From Salvator merianae (lineage: Eukaryota; Chordata; Lepidosauria; Squamata; Teiidae): a stretch of 64,000 bases of DNA. Shown piece by piece: positions 34,331 through 45,545 of the stretch; within the stretch, counting starts at the first letter, position 1, and each line of letters starts with the position of its first letter. The stretch lies in NCBI GenBank assembly GCA_003586115.2, contig QVOM02000090.1, positions 9,550,081 through 9,614,080 of the forward strand. Direction: 5' to 3'. Under the pieces are notes generated by a model, which worked only from the letters and a program-made list of their open reading frames with translations, did no database searches and had not been told where the DNA came from. The position numbers were made by a program, and so were the translations under genes.

Positions 34331-36665
34331 ATCTTCTTTAGATCCTACAATTCCCTCCTGGTGTCTGAAAGCACTCCCAAAAATGAGAAAAATGATCCCC
34401 TATTGAAAGAAACAAAAGCAGTGAAGTTGCTTCTTGTGTAACACTGAATGCCCCAATCAACACATGCATGGTAATGGATAGATGAATTGATGATCGGATA
34501 GACAGATGGGCTATGCATGCATATGTGATCATCAGAAGTGTAACTGCAGTGAATACAAATCCTATTTGAAAGCAAACGTTCAAATTAAAACCAAAGTCAT
34601 CTTTTAACCAGACTTTTACGCACATGCAAATTCTGTTTAATGTGATTGTCACTTGCTGGAATGGGTTAATTATTTTTTCAAAACCAGGCATCTGTCTGAT
34701 TTTCTGAATCTATCTATGAATGCCAGAAAAGGACCATGGGCTGGAAACAATGCTTCCCGGGACATGGATAAGTTAAAGTATTGGTAGGATTTGGGCCAGT
34801 AACATGAGTGCTAACTAAGATCTTAATTCTCCTGCTTTCAGCATTTAATCAACCTTGGTTAAGGAGGGAGAGGGTAATATCCTCCTACTCGTGGGTGTAA
34901 CCAAAGCATTTTCTAGGATTCACACCATTCAAGCTTGGAAAATGTAGCCAAAGCCTCGGCAATGAGCCAAGCTATCGTAGAGCACATCCAGAAAATTAAG
35001 GAGTCCCAAATACAGCAAAGTCTGCAATTTGAGACGATTGATTTGCCATGGTTGAGACAAAGAGATTTCCACTTGCATTCTCAAAGTACAAGACAACAGA
35101 AGGGCCTTCCTTGCATTGTGATTGCGTGAGAAGAGGGGGGAAACATAGTCTAAATCAGCAAAGGCAGTGAGGAAAATTAGCAAATAATCGAGAACTTTTT
35201 GAAAAGCTCAGGGATGATGGAAAAATGAAAGGAATTATAGATATTAGGTGCTGTTAAGATTCAATAATGAATGACTCAGACATTTATTAGAATGATACTA
35301 CCCTGGATTAATCACTAGAAGAATCCAGAGTTACACGAACTGCTCTAGACACGTGTTTCAGCAGCATTCCCACAAGCAGGATTTTTTAGGACTCATGGTT
35401 AGGTTTGACTGATAACAGATTGGAGCTGATCTCAAGGGAGAGGAAAACAAGTTGGCTGATCTTAATACAATGTTTATTTATTAAAGTTTAACAGGCATGG
35501 AAGAAATAACTTTATTGCAGAGCAAGTGGCAAAAATATTCAAAGTTTCAAACTTGGGCAAATTAGTCAAACAGTAAAGCAACTCGAAGAGCAAGATTGTG
35601 AAAATAACTAAATAGCAAGAGAGAGAGATTTACCGTAACTGTGGCAAAGAGACACAAAGTCTAGGCAAAGGTTTCTGTTGCTTCTCAGGCTTAGAGTCAA
35701 GAACAGAGTGAGTGATCAGTAGAGCAAAGAACAGAGTAGAGATTTCAGCCAGGCACATCCGTGTGGGCATTTTCCTGGCCAATCAGAGCCGGTTACTAGG
35801 CAAGAATTGGCAGCATTTCACAGGAAGATAAGGCTTACTTAAGCACATTTTTGCAGTTTAGAGTTCCTCAGTTCAATGAGTGTTTCTTTCGTGATTCCCC
35901 CAGTTTAAATATCAATTGCTGCTTCTACAATATCTCATCAGTCGTGCCCCTGAAATGAATTAGGGCGGCTGTGCCAAGCCACAAATGCCTTTTCCATTAG
36001 GAAAAATAGCTTCTTTAACCCATGTGAAAAACTAAAAGGAAAAAATGAAAAAGAGGGGAGCTAAGTAAATGCAAAGTTGTTGCTCAATATGAATTGAGAG
36101 GAAAGGAAGCCTCCATTTCAATTGTGCTCTATTTCAGGAAAGGCAAACTTTGCAACTTCACGTTCACAAAGCGAAGTAAAGCAGTTTCTTGCCATCCACA
36201 CACAAGCAGATAGGATGGGGAGACATTGCAAGGCCTTGTCTCTTCTGGACATCACAATCCTTGAAATTACAGCACTCCAAAAGTTGAAGAGAAAAAAAAT
36301 GATGAAAAGTATCTCCTTTTATGGTCTAAAATTAATAGATCACACACCACCACCCCAAATATGTTGGTTTTAATGTCACTTTCCAATCAAAATTAACATA
36401 CTAAAGAAGTCTACTAAATTAACATATAGAATGACCACCAGCCAGCTCTAGCTCCTTTTGATTTTCTGTGAGGAAATTAACACTCTACATCTACCTGAAG
36501 GAATGCAAAGTAGACATATACGAGAATATGGCCGAGAGGTTCATGAAAACATTGCCTTTCTGAAGCTAAGTGAACTGGGTTTGTCCCAAGAGCCGTAAAA
36601 TACCCACATTCCTTCACATTTGACCCCAATTCTGATGTGAAATTCTTACTTATGCTCTCAGGGCC
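34331..36665. other. Unique AT-rich non-coding DNA with a possible conserved block (about 35860-36130)
   Basis: No gene recognised in 2.3 kb. The 35860-36130 part is non-repetitive with words such as 'ctgaaatgaattagggcgg' and 'caagccacaaatgcctttt', and could be conserved. Frames at 34023-34691 and 34929-35183 show no domain. Confidence 0.45.
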
Positions 36666-36843
36666 CAGCTACACCTCAATTTTAATCCACTTTAAGAGTA
36701 AGAAAATACACCAGCAAATTGGGAAGCAGTTTTCCTTCCAGATTATCTACCCCAGAAAATGCACCTTTGGGTTAGATAATGAGGAAGGAAAACTATTAGT
36801 CAATTCCTTATTCATCCTTCTGAAGGAGGATTAGGTGTAGCTG
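36666..36843. mobile_element. MITE, 'cag(c/t)(t/c)acacct' family, copy 2
   Basis: Perfect 11-bp terminal inverted repeats: cagctacacct at the left and aggtgtagctg at the right. The internal 'tttgggttagataatgagga' aligns with the copy at 14282-14468. 178 bp, no coding capacity. The superfamily is not determined; the end motif recalls hAT elements, but no 8-bp target duplication is visible. Confidence 0.75.
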
Positions 36844-37059
36844 AATCCTCACTCTCTTTCTTCCGAAACTTTCTTTAAATAGAAAAATAATGCAGGGGAA
36901 ATAATAAAAAAAAATCCCCTTTGTTTTATCACAGACTGAAATGCAAACCCATATGCATAAAGCTTCCAGAACTGTCGGTTTGCTCTTTTAATACACTCAC
37001 ACACACACACACATTCCTGCATCTCTACAAATACACAATGCTCCATCTTTGTGCACCAA
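36844..37059. other. AT-rich unique DNA with a short (CA)n (about 36997-37012)
   Basis: Ordinary sequence between a MITE and a conserved-looking block. Confidence 0.5.
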
Positions 37060-37300
37060 AGCCTTGGGCTAACGCTGAGCTGACAATAGTGGCACTAATG
37101 CTAATGAATTCTGATTATTCGGATCAGTCATTAAACTAATAAGCCCATCTCCAAATTAGCGCTGCTGCCTCAGCCAGTGAAAATTTCATCAAATCGGCTT
37201 CATTATTTCAGACGGGGTGCACTTGGCAAAAGTGGCTGCAGGAGAGAAGAATGGGACCCTCATCTGATAATTTTATCACTTGACTGCCAGACCGTGAAAA
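37060..37300. promoter_or_regulatory. Candidate conserved non-coding element (strongest in window)
   Basis: A block with many homeodomain-like cores in balanced context: 'gctaatgaattctgattatt' (37100-37119), 'tcattaaactaataagccc', 'ccaaattagcgctgctgcc', 'catcaaatcggcttcattat', and 'catctgataattttatcact' near the end. No repeat family, no coding frame, and sharp contrast with the MITE and microsatellite flanks. The density of TAAT cores is what one expects of an enhancer near a developmental regulator. Conservation remains untested. Confidence 0.5.
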
Positions 37301-37471
37301 AATCGGTGTGATGAAGTTGCCCCCCACCCCTGCTCTCGCTCGCCGGCCTGCCTTCTTCTGGGGGAAGCAGATGAGGGGGTTGTTTTTCTTTGGGTAGACT
37401 TCTTCTTCGCTCTTAATTAAAGTAAGGGTATCCTATCTTACAGTTGTATGTAACTGTGCCTTGCCTCCCAT

Positions 37472-37505
<34 letters not shown>

Positions 37506-37934
37506 ATATATTCCTTTTCTGTCTACATCGTCGGAGGCTTTGCGTGCAGGACAAAGACACTGCTCTCAGCACAAACAAAACTCCCTCTTCTTGCAAATTA
37601 CTGCCCTCCTCTAGCTCTGTTTTCTTGTTAATTTGTGAAAAAGCAGAAACACTGAAACATAACCTCTGGCAGCGCCTTAATTTCCATTCCGCTCTGATGT
37701 GATTATTTTAAGTTTGTTAGCATTGAGAATTAAACCAGGGCCAGGAGGTTGTGGCTGTCCTTCATGACTCTGATACTTGGTTGGCTTCCTCCCCCCACGC
37801 GCCCCAGCCCAAAACTTGAGTAGAAGAAGAACCAGACAGCTCCTGGCATCCTGGCCCACCTTCTGAGATGTATCCTCCTCTCCCTCAGTCGGTGAGGAGC
37901 TCGGTCTGGCAAAACAGCTGGAAGGAATTCAGTT
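37301..37934. repeat. (CA)n microsatellite (37473-37503) in unique DNA
   Basis: A 31-base CA run is flanked by non-repetitive sequence. 'ctcttaattaaagtaaggg' at about 37411 is AT-rich. The minus frames at 37677-38014 have no domain. Confidence 0.85.
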
Positions 37935-38475
37935 GTGTCAGGACCAGGATACAGAAGAAGCAAAGACTGAGAGGAGACATGATAGCTGTTCTCAAGTATC
38001 TGAAGGGCTGTCACAGTGCCGAGAGATTGGGCCTATTCTCACTTATGCAAGAAGGAAGGACTAGAAACAACGGGATGAAATTTCGAGGGAGCAGATACGG
38101 ACTAGATATTAGGGGGAAAAAACTTTCTGACAGTAAGGGCGATCAGTCAGTGGAATAGGTTGCCACAATAGGTGGTGAGCTCTCCTTCACTGGAGGTCTT
38201 CAAGGAGGCTGGACAGACATGTGTCTGGGATGGAGAACAGATGTGCATCACTGAGTACTAGGAAGTGATACCATGGTACCACTTCCAGGTTGGAGAGACA
38301 GGCAGGATGCCTCTAAAGGCCATTTGCAGGGACTTGAGAGCAGGTGAAAGTTTTGCTTTCTCTTCTGCTTGGGATACCCAGAAGCAATTGGTAGGCCATC
38401 ATGTGAGATGGGATGCTGGACTAGATGGGTTGTAGCCCAATTCAGCAAGGTTTCTTTATGTTCTTATGTTCTAAT
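37935..38475 (+). mobile_element. CR1-type LINE 3' end, longest copy
   Basis: From 'agactgagaggagacatgat' through 'ttctcaagtatctgaagggc', 'tttctgacagtaagggcga', 'tggaataggttgccacaata', 'tcactggaggtcttcaagga' and on to 'gctggactagatgggttgta', ending 'ttatgttcttatgttct'. This is the classic CR1 3' region: the end of ORF2 plus the 3' UTR. It is 5'-truncated and its coding part is broken. It shares its last 230 bases with the copies at 4319-4550 and 54112-54343. Confidence 0.9.
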
Positions 38476-39566
38476 TATGTTTTGCCCCAAGCAGTATTAT
38501 TCATAATGTTATTCAATTTGCTCAAAGTGTTTATGGATTAGCTAGCCAAGAGGTGAACTAATAAGAAAGCTAAGCAGAAAATAATATAAGGTTGCAGCCA
38601 CACTTTAAATTCTCCGAATGCTACATGTTTTTTGAAAGGCCTGGACAGTCTGAAGATATAACTTATTTTTCCTAGCATGATGTTTTTCTTAAATGGCACT
38701 TGAAGATTTTGCCTTCTACCATGATGGAGGAAAGATAAAACTAAGAACCTATTAATAGTATATTTCACATTTACTGTCTCTCACACATAACAAATGTGTG
38801 AGAAAGAAAAGAACGGTGAAGACTGAGAAAATATGGCTTTTAAGTATGATTTGAAGGCAGAAGGTTTTATGGAAGTGGGGTTCAAGTTCTCCTCTCCTAT
38901 GGCCTGAAGGAGGGCAGGACATTTATAGCATCCTCCAGAAAGGATCATGGAGACCTTTAGAAATGACACCAAATTTGGAAAGCCACCATATTCAAGCAGA
39001 CAGGTACACCAGTGACCTTCTCAACCCCTCTTCCAGTTGTCAAGGAAAAACCCGAATGCAGCAGTGAGCTCTCCCCTCCTACAAGGAGGCACCCAATAGA
39101 TCTGTGTCAACAGCGATTAGCAATTATTTGGCACGCCATCTATTCGCCATTCGTTAGGTCCAAATATGCCAACATTGGTAATCTAATCATGGTCTGGTAG
39201 TGGCCGTTTCCAGGTTAAGTGTATTAGAGGAGTGACTTCTCCCATAGGCTGCAGGCTGCAACTTCCTGACACAGACTGATCACCCCCCGCTTTCTCCACT
39301 CCCTTTCCCCGAAGACCACCGGGGTCAGGACCTGCACGACATGTAGCTGAGTAAAACACTAAGAGAGAAAGACGAGGGGATATTAGAAACATATTCTCAG
39401 GGCTTGAGCACTTTGGCAACATCAGAGGGGCACACGGCCATAAGGAAGAGCTTTCCGTGCTGGGTTGGGTTGAAAACTTCTAAAAGTCAGGGTTTAGAGA
39501 AAGTGTGATAACGAAATCAGTCGGAGAAGGTAAGCAACCCAGGCATAAGCAAATTGAATAGAAGAT
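38476..39566. other. Unique non-coding DNA
   Basis: No gene or repeat family recognised in 1.1 kb. Short frames on both strands have no domain. Confidence 0.5.
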
Positions 39567-39781
39567 CTTCCACAAATTTAGCTGAAAATATATTTTTAAA
39601 CAGATGGTTAATATAAGAATGGTGTTTTAAGGCCTATAAGATTATGGGATTTCTAAATGAGAAGGGTGTACCCCCCCCCCCCGTACACCCTTCTCATTTA
39701 AAAATCCCATAATCTTATAGGCCTTAAACACCATTCTTATATTAACCATCTGTTTAAAAATATCTTTAAGATATGTGGAAG
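39567..39781. repeat. Long near-perfect hairpin with poly-C loop
   Basis: The left arm (39567-39671) and right arm (39683-39781) are reverse complements around an 11-base C loop (39672-39682). The inner 81-82 bases ('gaagggtgtac' outward past 'ccataatcttataggcc' to 'aaacagatggttaatat') differ by only one substitution and one T insertion. The outer 20 or so bases agree more loosely but both start or end in cttccaca/tgtggaag. It could be a young foldback MITE, a recent inverted duplication, a hairpin RNA source, or a sequencing/assembly fold-back; see findings. Confidence 0.9.
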
Positions 39782-39926
39782 GGGACACTTAGAATAGAGT
39801 GTCTTTTTGTTTTGTTTTTGTTTTGTTTGTTCTTCTTGGTTTGGGTATATTATGTTTTGTATATTAGTTTGTAGTTTAATATTTGTATATACACTAATAG
39901 AAAATCATAAAATATATTTAAAAAAA
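39782..39926. other. T-rich and AT-rich unique DNA
   Basis: Contains 'gttttgtttttgttttg' and AT-rich words between the hairpin and the TAA repeat. Confidence 0.5.
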
Positions 39927-39928
39927 TA

Positions 39929-39977
<49 letters not shown>
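39927..39977. repeat. (TAA)n microsatellite
   Basis: About 15 TAA units after an A-run. The leucine run of the minus frame at 39850-40044 is the translated repeat. Confidence 0.96.
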
Positions 39978-39978
<1 letters not shown>

Positions 39979-40294
39979 GTAAGAGAAGGTAAGCAAGAGA
40001 GTTCTATATAGAAATATGCCTTTCTGTCTACACCAAGGGTCCACTATAAGTGAGTAGAGTGTTATTGACTGGTGTCCTTTTTCTGCTTTTTCGAATGCAA
40101 TAGAAACACACAGGTATTACAAATTGGAAAGAGTTATTGCTGCTATAATTGCACCAAAGTTCCCCATCCACACTTTATAAAAACATTAATTTATCTATTC
40201 ACTCAACCACCCTGTAGAATGGTAGGATGGACAGAGGAGATGTATAAGACTGTGTCCACACACTGGGGGGGGGGGGGAAGAAGCCCTCATGAGT
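39978..40294. other. Unique DNA with a 13-base G homopolymer (40265-40277)
   Basis: The G run sits directly before the MITE-related array and follows 'gtgtccacacactgg'. Nothing else recognised. Confidence 0.7.
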
Positions 40295-40981
40295 CCTAGA
40301 GATGGTTTGCAGGTGGGTCTGTTTAAAGGTCAGTCTGCCCTCTCATGAACATTCTAGATTAGAAAGTGTGGATTAGGGATGGGATGAGAACGCGAAGGCC
40401 ACGCGTTACTGTCTTTGACTCTGCTTTTTTTTTTTGCTATGGTTCGCAAGTGGGATCATCCACATGCCAGTCTGTTCCTCTCTCATGGACATTCTAGGCT
40501 AAAAATGGAGGAATAGAGGGGGCACGAGAAAAGGAGGACCACACAGTACCATCTCTAAGGCACTTCAGAGCTACTTTGTTGTTGTTTTGTTGTATATAAA
40601 TGCAGCCTTAGAAATGGCTTAGAGACTGTTTGCAGGCAAGATCTTTTAAAGGCCAGTCTGCCCTCCCTGCTTTCAATGAACATTCTAGACTAGGAAAATG
40701 TCCAGGGATTAGGGATGGGATTAAAACACAGGGCCCATACACTACAGTCTCGAAGACAATCTGGAGCCCCTTTTTCTTGACATGCATGAATGCAGCCTTG
40801 GAGAAGGCTTTGAGATGGTTCTTAGCTCGGATTGTTCAAAGTCTAGTCTTCCTTTCTCTTGAACATTCTAGACTACAAAAGGTAGATCACAGTTGGGATG
40901 AGAACATGAAGGCCACACGCTGTTGTCTCTAAGATGCTTCTGAGCCACCTTTTTTTTGCTACATGAACACAACCTAAAGAT
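40295..40981 (+). repeat. Tandem array of MITE-related monomers (four degenerate copies)
   Basis: The monomers contain 'atggtttgcaggtggg', '(t/c)agtctgccct', 'catgaacattctaga' and 'gggatgagaac(a/g)' and end in T-rich 'tttttttgct'. The attctag anchors fall at 40351, 40491, 40682 and 40865, spacings of 140, 191 and 183 bases. The monomers match the interior of the MITE at 10252-10463 ('cttcgaggtgggattattca', 'gagggccacac'), so the array is built from that family. No reading frame runs through it. Confidence 0.75.
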
Positions 40982-40984
40982 GTA

Positions 40985-41202
40985 GGCTGTGTTCAGACAC
41001 GACAAAAGGGGCGCCTCGGAGGCACCTCATAGAAACAGTACTGTGTGGCCCTCGTGTTCCCAAGTCTTCTCTAATCCACCTTTTCTAGCATAGAATGTTT
41101 GTGAGAGGAGGGAGGAGCAGACGGGTGTGTGAACAGTCCCACCTTGAAGCAGTCTCTGAGCCGCCTCAGAGATGCCTTTTTTTGTTGTGTCTGATCACAG
41201 CC
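40985..41202 (-). mobile_element. MITE copy inverted relative to the array
   Basis: It starts 'ggctgtgttcagacacgac' and ends 'gttgtgtctgatcacagcc', the terminal inverted repeats of the 10252-10463 family. The body ('cctcgtgttcccaagtcttc', 'gtcccaccttgaagcagtct') is the reverse complement of that copy. It directly adjoins the forward-orientation array at 40295-40981. It is the best-preserved member of the cluster. Confidence 0.85.
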
Positions 41203-41859
41203 ATAGCCTTAAAATACGAAACTGAAAAGAGATTCGATAACAGTATGCAAACATCTGGAGCCTGATCTTACACAAGAAAAGACAAAGGCTGACAGGACAA
41301 AACTGAAAGTTAGGAAATCTTAGGCTGCATGTTAAAAGAAATTTCCTGACCTCTCGGATGCAGCTCCCTAAACAGGAGTTGCATAAAGCTTTCTCAGAGA
41401 GTCAGTGTGGTCAGGTAAGGCACCTGACAGCCCACCTGTGCCTTGAATGCTGGACTTCAGCACAACCTCAGAGGCAGCCCCTGTCCTGCCTACCAGATTT
41501 GGAAAAGTTCATCGGGGGTGGGTGGGTTTGCAACTCTCATGTTTCTTCGTGTCTGCTTTGCCGTGCACCAGGCATACCTCAAAGAGCCATGGCGAACAGA
41601 GCAGATTTTCCCTGGAAGATCTTAATAAGAAACGAAAACAAGAGGTCCTGCAGTAGACAGAAATGTACAGGAACTGTAAAAAAAAAATACTTTAAAAATC
41701 CATTAGGAGAACGATTTTACTATATGTGCCGGGAAACACATAGAACATGCCTTTTGCAGTGACCCGTGGTCACTCTCCCCATGAAAAAAAAACATCAGCA
41801 GGATCATAGGTGGAATAACTTTGGGCAAAAGAAAACAAATACTTTGTATCATTTGCCAG
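41203..41859. other. Unique non-coding DNA
   Basis: Short A-runs at about 41680 and 41784. A 134-residue plus frame at 41358-41762 shows no domain and overlaps two others, so it is not taken as a gene. Confidence 0.5.
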
Positions 41860-42090
41860 GATGCCGTGGCCTCAGAGGAAATGGGTTGCTGCCGCCGCCT
41901 CTCCCGTTCTGTCTTTCAAATGATTTTCTCATCTAATCCATTATTTCCTGTGAGAAAGCCCCGTACGTGATTTCTAAACAAAGCCCCTTTTCAGATGCCA
42001 TAAGAGGAGGCCATATTTCCCAAATACCTGCTTGATATATGGCGAATCGCCATTCCCAATTTCCAATCGTCCTTTTCACTTTTGCCCATC
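41860..42090. promoter_or_regulatory. Candidate conserved non-coding element
   Basis: Non-repetitive, with CpGs ('gctgccgccgcctctcccg', 'gccccgtacgtgattt', 'atggcgaatcgccattcc') and AT words 'catctaatccattatttcc' and 'gcttgatatatggcg'. 'ggcgaatcgcc' is an 11-base palindrome at about 42041. The composition suggests constraint. Confidence 0.38.
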
Positions 42091-42257
42091 TGTTGGCCTA
42101 CGTTGAGCCTGCAGAGGACACGGATTTATTTCCGAAGGCAGGAAGGAAAGTACCGAAGTGCCCTATCTGGGGAATCCAAGAAATGTCACTAAATCACAAG
42201 CAAACGGAGAGCAGAAGGAACAGTGAAGGGAGATGCAGGAAAAATGAGTGGGGAGGG
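42091..42257. other. Unique DNA
   Basis: Nothing recognised. Confidence 0.5.
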
Positions 42258-42314
42258 TCTCTCTCTCTCTCTCCCTTTCTCTCTCTCTTTCACACACACA
42301 CACACACACACACA
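42258..42314. repeat. (CT)n-(CA)n compound microsatellite
   Basis: CT-rich units from 42258 to 42290 followed directly by CA units to 42314. Confidence 0.96.
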
Positions 42315-44113
42315 GAGGCTCCATCTCAGTAGTAAATCAAATTGCAGCTCGCTCTCTTTTACAGCTGTGATATGGAGATGTGAGACAGAGAGGGAAAGCA
42401 GGCAGCTGGTTCCAGCTGAGAACCAAGATACACAAGACAGATTCACGAAGGCCTCGAGGACCAAACTCCCCAGAATCCACAGGGAAAATAAAGGAGGAAC
42501 TGCAAGCCATTGTGGTATTTCGCTGACATCCGATCTACTGAGATGTAGCAAGATGGATCTTATGGGGAAAAACCAAAGGAATTTAAGAGGCACGGTGTAA
42601 GTGTGTGTGGAAGATGTGAGGAGTATCTAAATACACTCGCCATCATTCCCAGCTCCACACCCTGTTAAACTGAGGTTAGGAGGACAAAAGGGTCACCGCG
42701 CAGCTTTATGCAAAGACAGTTTAATGGTCCACAACAAATACTGCTCCTCAACCCCTGCAGAAGTTCCCTTGAGGGATCAGGCTTTCTCCTCTTGTCTGCT
42801 ACCTGGCCTTTTTGTCTCTTTTTGCATTTTTTTTTTTTTTGCCTCTTGGCTGGCTGCTTGTTTGTGCACAGCCTGCACAGTCAGTCAGGACGCAAGGCAG
42901 GTAAGAAGAGCATTTTAATAGGTACTTTTTAAAAAACCCATCTATCTCTGTCTACATCCGAACACAATCATCTTGCAGTTTTTCGTGTTTCTGCACTGGA
43001 AAATTCAGAAACTTGGGGGTAAAAAAAAGAATGCAAGGTGATAGCCCTGGTCCACAAAATTCATCCAGGAAGTGCAAACCAGGTCAGTTCAATGAAAAAA
43101 TGCAGAGGGAATGGACATCCTCTCTGTACTGCTGTGAGCAGAAAAAAGCGACCCCAGATGAATAACAAGCTGCACCATAAGCATCCCAGAAAAGAAGGAC
43201 CATCCACCCCCCTGGCTATACTGCCCTGTCCTCAGAGCAATGCCGCCAGCTCATCTGTTTCAGAGAGTATTGAATTCAATTATATATTGCAAAGAAAACA
43301 GAATTCGCTGGGGCCAAATCAGGAGGTGGTGTAGCCTGAGGTAGCCTCTGTGGATGTGGGCCCTGACTTACACCAGGATCTCTACTGTCTCCCAATAATC
43401 CATTGTCTGTACTCATGTCAGGTTGATGGATTGCAACTTCCTAATGCGGGATTGATGAATTATGACACCTTAATGTTGGGACAATTGATTATATGGGGGG
43501 GGAGGTAAAGTATAGCTTGCAAAGCAATTGTTGATACGATCTCGGCATTTATCTCTCATTTTAGCAAAACAACAAAAATCACGGTTTCTTATTACCACTG
43601 CCTTTTATTATTCAAGAAGGGCCAGGCTGCTGGTGACAATCTAACAACCTGATTGCTGTTAAAAGATTAACCTTCCCCAAGTTTGTAAATCAGGGTGAAG
43701 CAAAAAGAGCTCTTCTAGGTACCTGCCCTATCATTAGAAGGCCTTGGGAGGCTAAGGAAGACTAAACAGTTTATGCCACAACCAGGAGAAAATTGCTTTA
43801 TCTCTTCCCCCTATAAGTGGATTCAGACCCCAATGCGCAACTTGGGAGCACTTTGAGGTCAGCAAGCAGCACCCCCCCGCCCAGCCCAGCCACACACACC
43901 CAAAGCATGTCTGCTACATTTTTAAAAGAGGAAAAGGTGGGGAAAGAGAACAGGGTGAGGCCCAAGACCCCCTCACTGCTTGATCCCTACGTTCAAAAGA
44001 GAATGGAGGGTTGCAATGGTGACAAACCCTTTTTCTTTCTCAAATGCCACTGATGAAGCAAGAGGGAGACAAGGGAAAATCAGGTTGTGTCCCAAATATC
44101 CAGCCATGGATGA
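42315..44113. other. Unique non-coding DNA
   Basis: T-run at 42827-42840, C-run at about 43871. No gene or repeat recognised in 1.8 kb. The 42189-42600 frames translate the neighbouring microsatellite and have no domain. Confidence 0.5.
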
Positions 44114-44207
44114 ATCATAGAATCGTAGAGTTGGAAGGGACCTCCAGGGTCATCGAGTCCAACCCCTGGCTCAATGCAGGATTCATTAAAGCATCCCAGA
44201 CAGATGG
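44114..44207 (-). mobile_element. CR1-type LINE fragment (minus strand, short)
   Basis: 'tcatagaatcgtagagttgg', 'aagggacctccagggtcatc', 'gagtccaacccctggctcaa' and 'gcatcccagacagatgg' are the reverse complement of a CR1 3' terminus. The relation to the 17021-17192 copy is clear. Truncated after about 94 bases. Confidence 0.8.
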
Positions 44208-45387
44208 GGCCTCTTTTAGACTGCACTACAGCATGTGGAAAGAAGGTTCCTAGTATGCTTGCTGGTCTAGTATACCAGCTGGAGCAGAGTTGCCCTACAT
44301 ATTTATCAAGACACTTATTGTACTGGTTGTCTTTCAGCAGATGCTGCTAGAGAATGATAAAATCCTCGATTTCCCTCACTTTGTATGTTTGTTGTCAGTC
44401 TTCTAAGTAACAAAAGCTACAGCATCCAAGTATAATACGATCTTCTTCAAGGACGGGAAATGTGATTGCCATGCAGCAAAAATAAAAATACAAATCCTTA
44501 ACTCATGTTTATTGATGAAGTGAATAAATACTTCGCTTTTTCCTCTTTCAAGAATGCTGTCACAGAGAGACAGGGGTCTGGTTGCAACAGGTACAGACAC
44601 CAAACTATTTTCTCACCCGAAGATGCAAACCAACCTGGTTCATCGAAGTCCGCAGACCCATTCGTTTCTCCGACGCTGCCTCTTATCTCGGCGTTGTCAA
44701 CAGAACTTCTTCAGCTCACTTTCCCTGCTTCCCAGGACCTTCCTGGGAATATACATCACCCTTACCTGTGAGTGACAGTTAGCAAGAAGACTTGACTTCC
44801 AGCATGTGCTCACCTAAACAAGCAATAAGGCAAATACAAAGAAGAAGGGGAAAAACCAACAACTCAGCAAACAGCATTCCATAGGTGAAGGAAAGTGCTC
44901 CTAATTAGCAGTCACGGTGTTGCCTGAGGGGAAAAAACACCGCACAGTTCTAAAACTTCGCTTTCTTTGCTGTTCATTGACACAGAGAGACAAGTAGACA
45001 AGAGATTGAGGGACCTTTTGTGGGGGGAAATTACTCCTTCTATTCTCTATTTTTACTTTTCATTTTTAGGACTCTTCTTTTTAAATAAATACTATGGTAT
45101 TTGGCAGTGACTGGTATGCAGGACATAAGGTTAGGCTTAATGGTAATTTGCTGTAAGACTTGGATCACCAGAAATGGTTGCAAACCACGTTTGGTTCTAA
45201 TGTGGAAACCTGGTTTGCTGCAGCTAACAGAGATCAGAGGCTGACAGTGAACCAATATCTAGTTCTTCTCCTATGCCTGCCCACCGCTGGTGGCGTTCTT
45301 TTACATAAACAGGTATATCTAACAACAGTCAGTCTTGTAAAACTTCAAGCCAGGTGTTTAATGTGTGGACCTCCAGATGTTGCTGTA
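44208..45387. other. Unique non-coding DNA
   Basis: No gene recognised. Three overlapping plus frames at 44505-44782 are the same sequence in three phases without a domain. Confidence 0.5.
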
Positions 45388-45545
45388 TTTAGGCTGTTTC
45401 CACACTTACCTTGAGGTTGACCACTACAGCTGGTCCACTCCTACTAGAGTGGTCCATCACCTGGTCAGGTCCATGTGTCTGCATTTCGATGGCTGTTCGG
45501 GGATAGCTCCTACACTGGCCTTGAAGCTCACCTAAGGAGGACACT
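45388..45545. mobile_element. Harbinger-like element fragment (left end)
   Basis: The end 'ggctgtttccacacttacc' is preceded by TTA or TTT and followed by 'tggtccactcctactagag'-type 'ggtcca' words, as in the elements at 2585-2945 and 59963-60676. No right terminus was found. Confidence 0.45.

Noticed and set aside
40072..41202. Possible gene with exon at 40630-40932
   Set aside because: The frame lies inside the MITE-derived array and follows its repeats.
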